Assembly (NCBI GenBank): GCA_049472395.1
Contig: JBLIRR010000102.1
Span: 1 to 5,532 of the forward strand
Length of the DNA: 5,532 nucleotides
Origin: JBLIRR01 sp049472395
GTDB lineage: Bacteria > SZUA-182 > DTGQ01 > JBLIRR01
Direction of reading: 5' to 3'
Shown: positions 5,298-5,532 of the stretch, piece by piece
Layout: the number at the start of each line of letters is the position of its first letter
Position numbering within the stretch: the first letter of the stretch is position 1
Notes under the pieces: generated by a model
Told to the model about the DNA's origin: nothing
Databases searched by the model: none
Seen by the model: the letters and a program-made list of their open reading frames with translations, nothing else
Made by a program: the position numbers and the translations under genes

Positions 5298-5327
5298 AAT
5301 TTCGTGAACCTTAACTTTTGCGAAATT
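5298..5327. repeat. Dyad repeat, copy upstream of the S74 gene
   Basis: Second copy of AATTTCG-N16-CGAAATT, 22 bases inside the start of cassette F. It matches the copy at 4348-4377 in arms, spacing and 9 of 16 spacer bases. The pair brackets the S74 gene. Confidence 0.6.
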
Positions 5328-5343
5328 ATAAATTTTTTATTCC

Positions 5344-5482
5344 TTAGAACGTTTGAGATCACCGGCAAAAACCGCTGATAAAACAATGATTTATCTTTGA
5401 TAAATAAACTATCTAACCACAGCCGGGTATTGCAAAAATTGGCCTGCGGTTTTTGTCCGCGCTCTGGATAGAAATACGACGC
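5344..5482 (-). other. attC: attC7, recombination site ending partial cassette G
   Basis: Minus strand: right core GTTCTAA (5350-5344). Stem CGG.CAAAAACCGC pairs with GCGGTTTTTG.CCG. It is homologous along its length with attC6 (GGCC.ATTTTTGC, CCGG.TGTGGTTAG, TTGTTTTATCAG, GGTGATCTCAAA). At the aligned place for the left core (5482-5476) it reads GCGTCGT, and no AAC occurs from there to the window end, so the left core is degenerate or lost. The left boundary is therefore set by alignment only. Confidence 0.82.
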
Positions 5483-5532
5483 GCGCAATATATTAATAGT
5501 AACTCGGGGGTGGCTTTATTCTTAGCCCCAAC
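5483..5532 (-). other. Tail of partial cassette G
   Basis: Fifty bases upstream of attC7. One frame reads LGLRIKPPPSYY and stops at TAA 5495-5493, about ten bases before the site, where a cassette gene would normally end. It may be the last codons of a truncated gene. A GGGGCT/AGCC.CC hairpin also lies here. Too short for any call on function. Confidence 0.3.

Larger units (their letters stand above)
5053..5343 (-). other. Long AT-rich leader of cassette F
   Basis: Almost 300 bases lie between the attC7 right core and the S74 start, whereas other cassettes begin their gene within about 25 bases. It contains the second dyad copy (5298-5327), a perfect inverted repeat (5120-5140), a related GGAAAATAA half-copy on the plus strand (5079-5087) and a doubtful 52-codon frame. 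A poor promoter candidate is TTGATT (5235-5230) with TATTTT 17 bases on; in sequence this AT-rich it carries little weight. The length suggests that cassette F brings its own regulation. Confidence 0.5.
1..5532 (-). mobile_element. Integron gene-cassette array (six complete and two partial cassettes)
   Basis: All supported genes are on the minus strand, and each is followed within about 0-180 bases by a foldable site with AAC...GTT outer cores. Taking the cut between G and TT of each right core, the cassettes run: A 690-28, B 1044-691, C 2294-1045, D 3257-2295, E 4107-3258 and F 5349-4108. A partial cassette G occupies 5532-5350, and the start of another lies at 27-1. Stop codons sit 0-20 bases before the site in B, C, D and E and overlap it in A, which is the usual compact cassette layout; F is loose. 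Each left core complements the first bases of its own cassette (A, E, F exact; C 6/7; B and D 5/7). Transcription would come from a promoter beyond the right end, plus any internal promoters. No integrase gene or attI is present, so whether the array is chromosomal or plasmid-borne is inference. Confidence 0.93.

Noticed and set aside
1039..5482. CRISPR array or insertion-sequence ends as an explanation for the repeats
   Set aside because: The repeats are few, long, diverged and self-complementary, with genes between them, and their AAC/GTT cores fit attC. No spacers, transposase or target duplications are seen.
5252..5488. Minus-strand 78-codon frame with TTG start near the right end
   Set aside because: More than half of it is attC7 itself. 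Its similarity to the frame in attC6 follows from attC homology, with changes spread evenly over codon positions.

Overview
The window is a run of gene cassettes from a bacterial integron. Every supported gene lies on the minus strand. Each is followed by an imperfect inverted repeat with the architecture of an attC site: an outer AAC...GTT core pair and inner complementary arms with single unpaired bases. I see seven attC sites, which delimit six complete cassettes and pieces of two more. The best internal proof is that a site's left core (R'') is complementary to the first bases of its own cassette, not to the cassette next to it. This is exact for three cassettes and 5-6 of 7 bases for the other three, as expected if each unit was once a closed circle. 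No integrase, attI or Pc promoter is in the window. If present, they lie beyond the right end, because cassettes are read right to left.

Layout in reading order, right to left: (G) tail of an unknown cassette ending in attC7; (F) an exported tail-fibre-like protein with a Peptidase_S74 chaperone domain, in an unusually loose, AT-rich cassette; (E) a single-pass membrane protein; (D) a cysteine-cluster protein resembling the Fe-S end of endonuclease III; (C) an FRG-domain protein with a C-terminal HEPN-like domain; (B) a very small membrane protein; (A) a 195-residue protein of unknown function; then the first bases of a further cassette.

Four of the sites (attC3, 5, 6, 7; 137-139 bp) belong to one sequence family, and their stems show compensating base changes. 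attC1 and attC2 share a loop motif, and attC4 is a short unrelated type. Mostly unknown genes, differing base composition between cassettes and a partly homogeneous attC family fit a chromosomal (sedentary) integron of an environmental bacterium. The S74/GIGTTSP-type exported protein suggests a Gram-negative host, but the species cannot be named from this window.

The genes are independent cassettes rather than a pathway. They share only the site-specific recombination system and probably upstream transcription. Cassette C is the best candidate for a defence function. Cassette E may carry its own promoter. Cassette F carries a pair of related 30-bp dyads, one on each side of its gene, that cassette structure does not explain.
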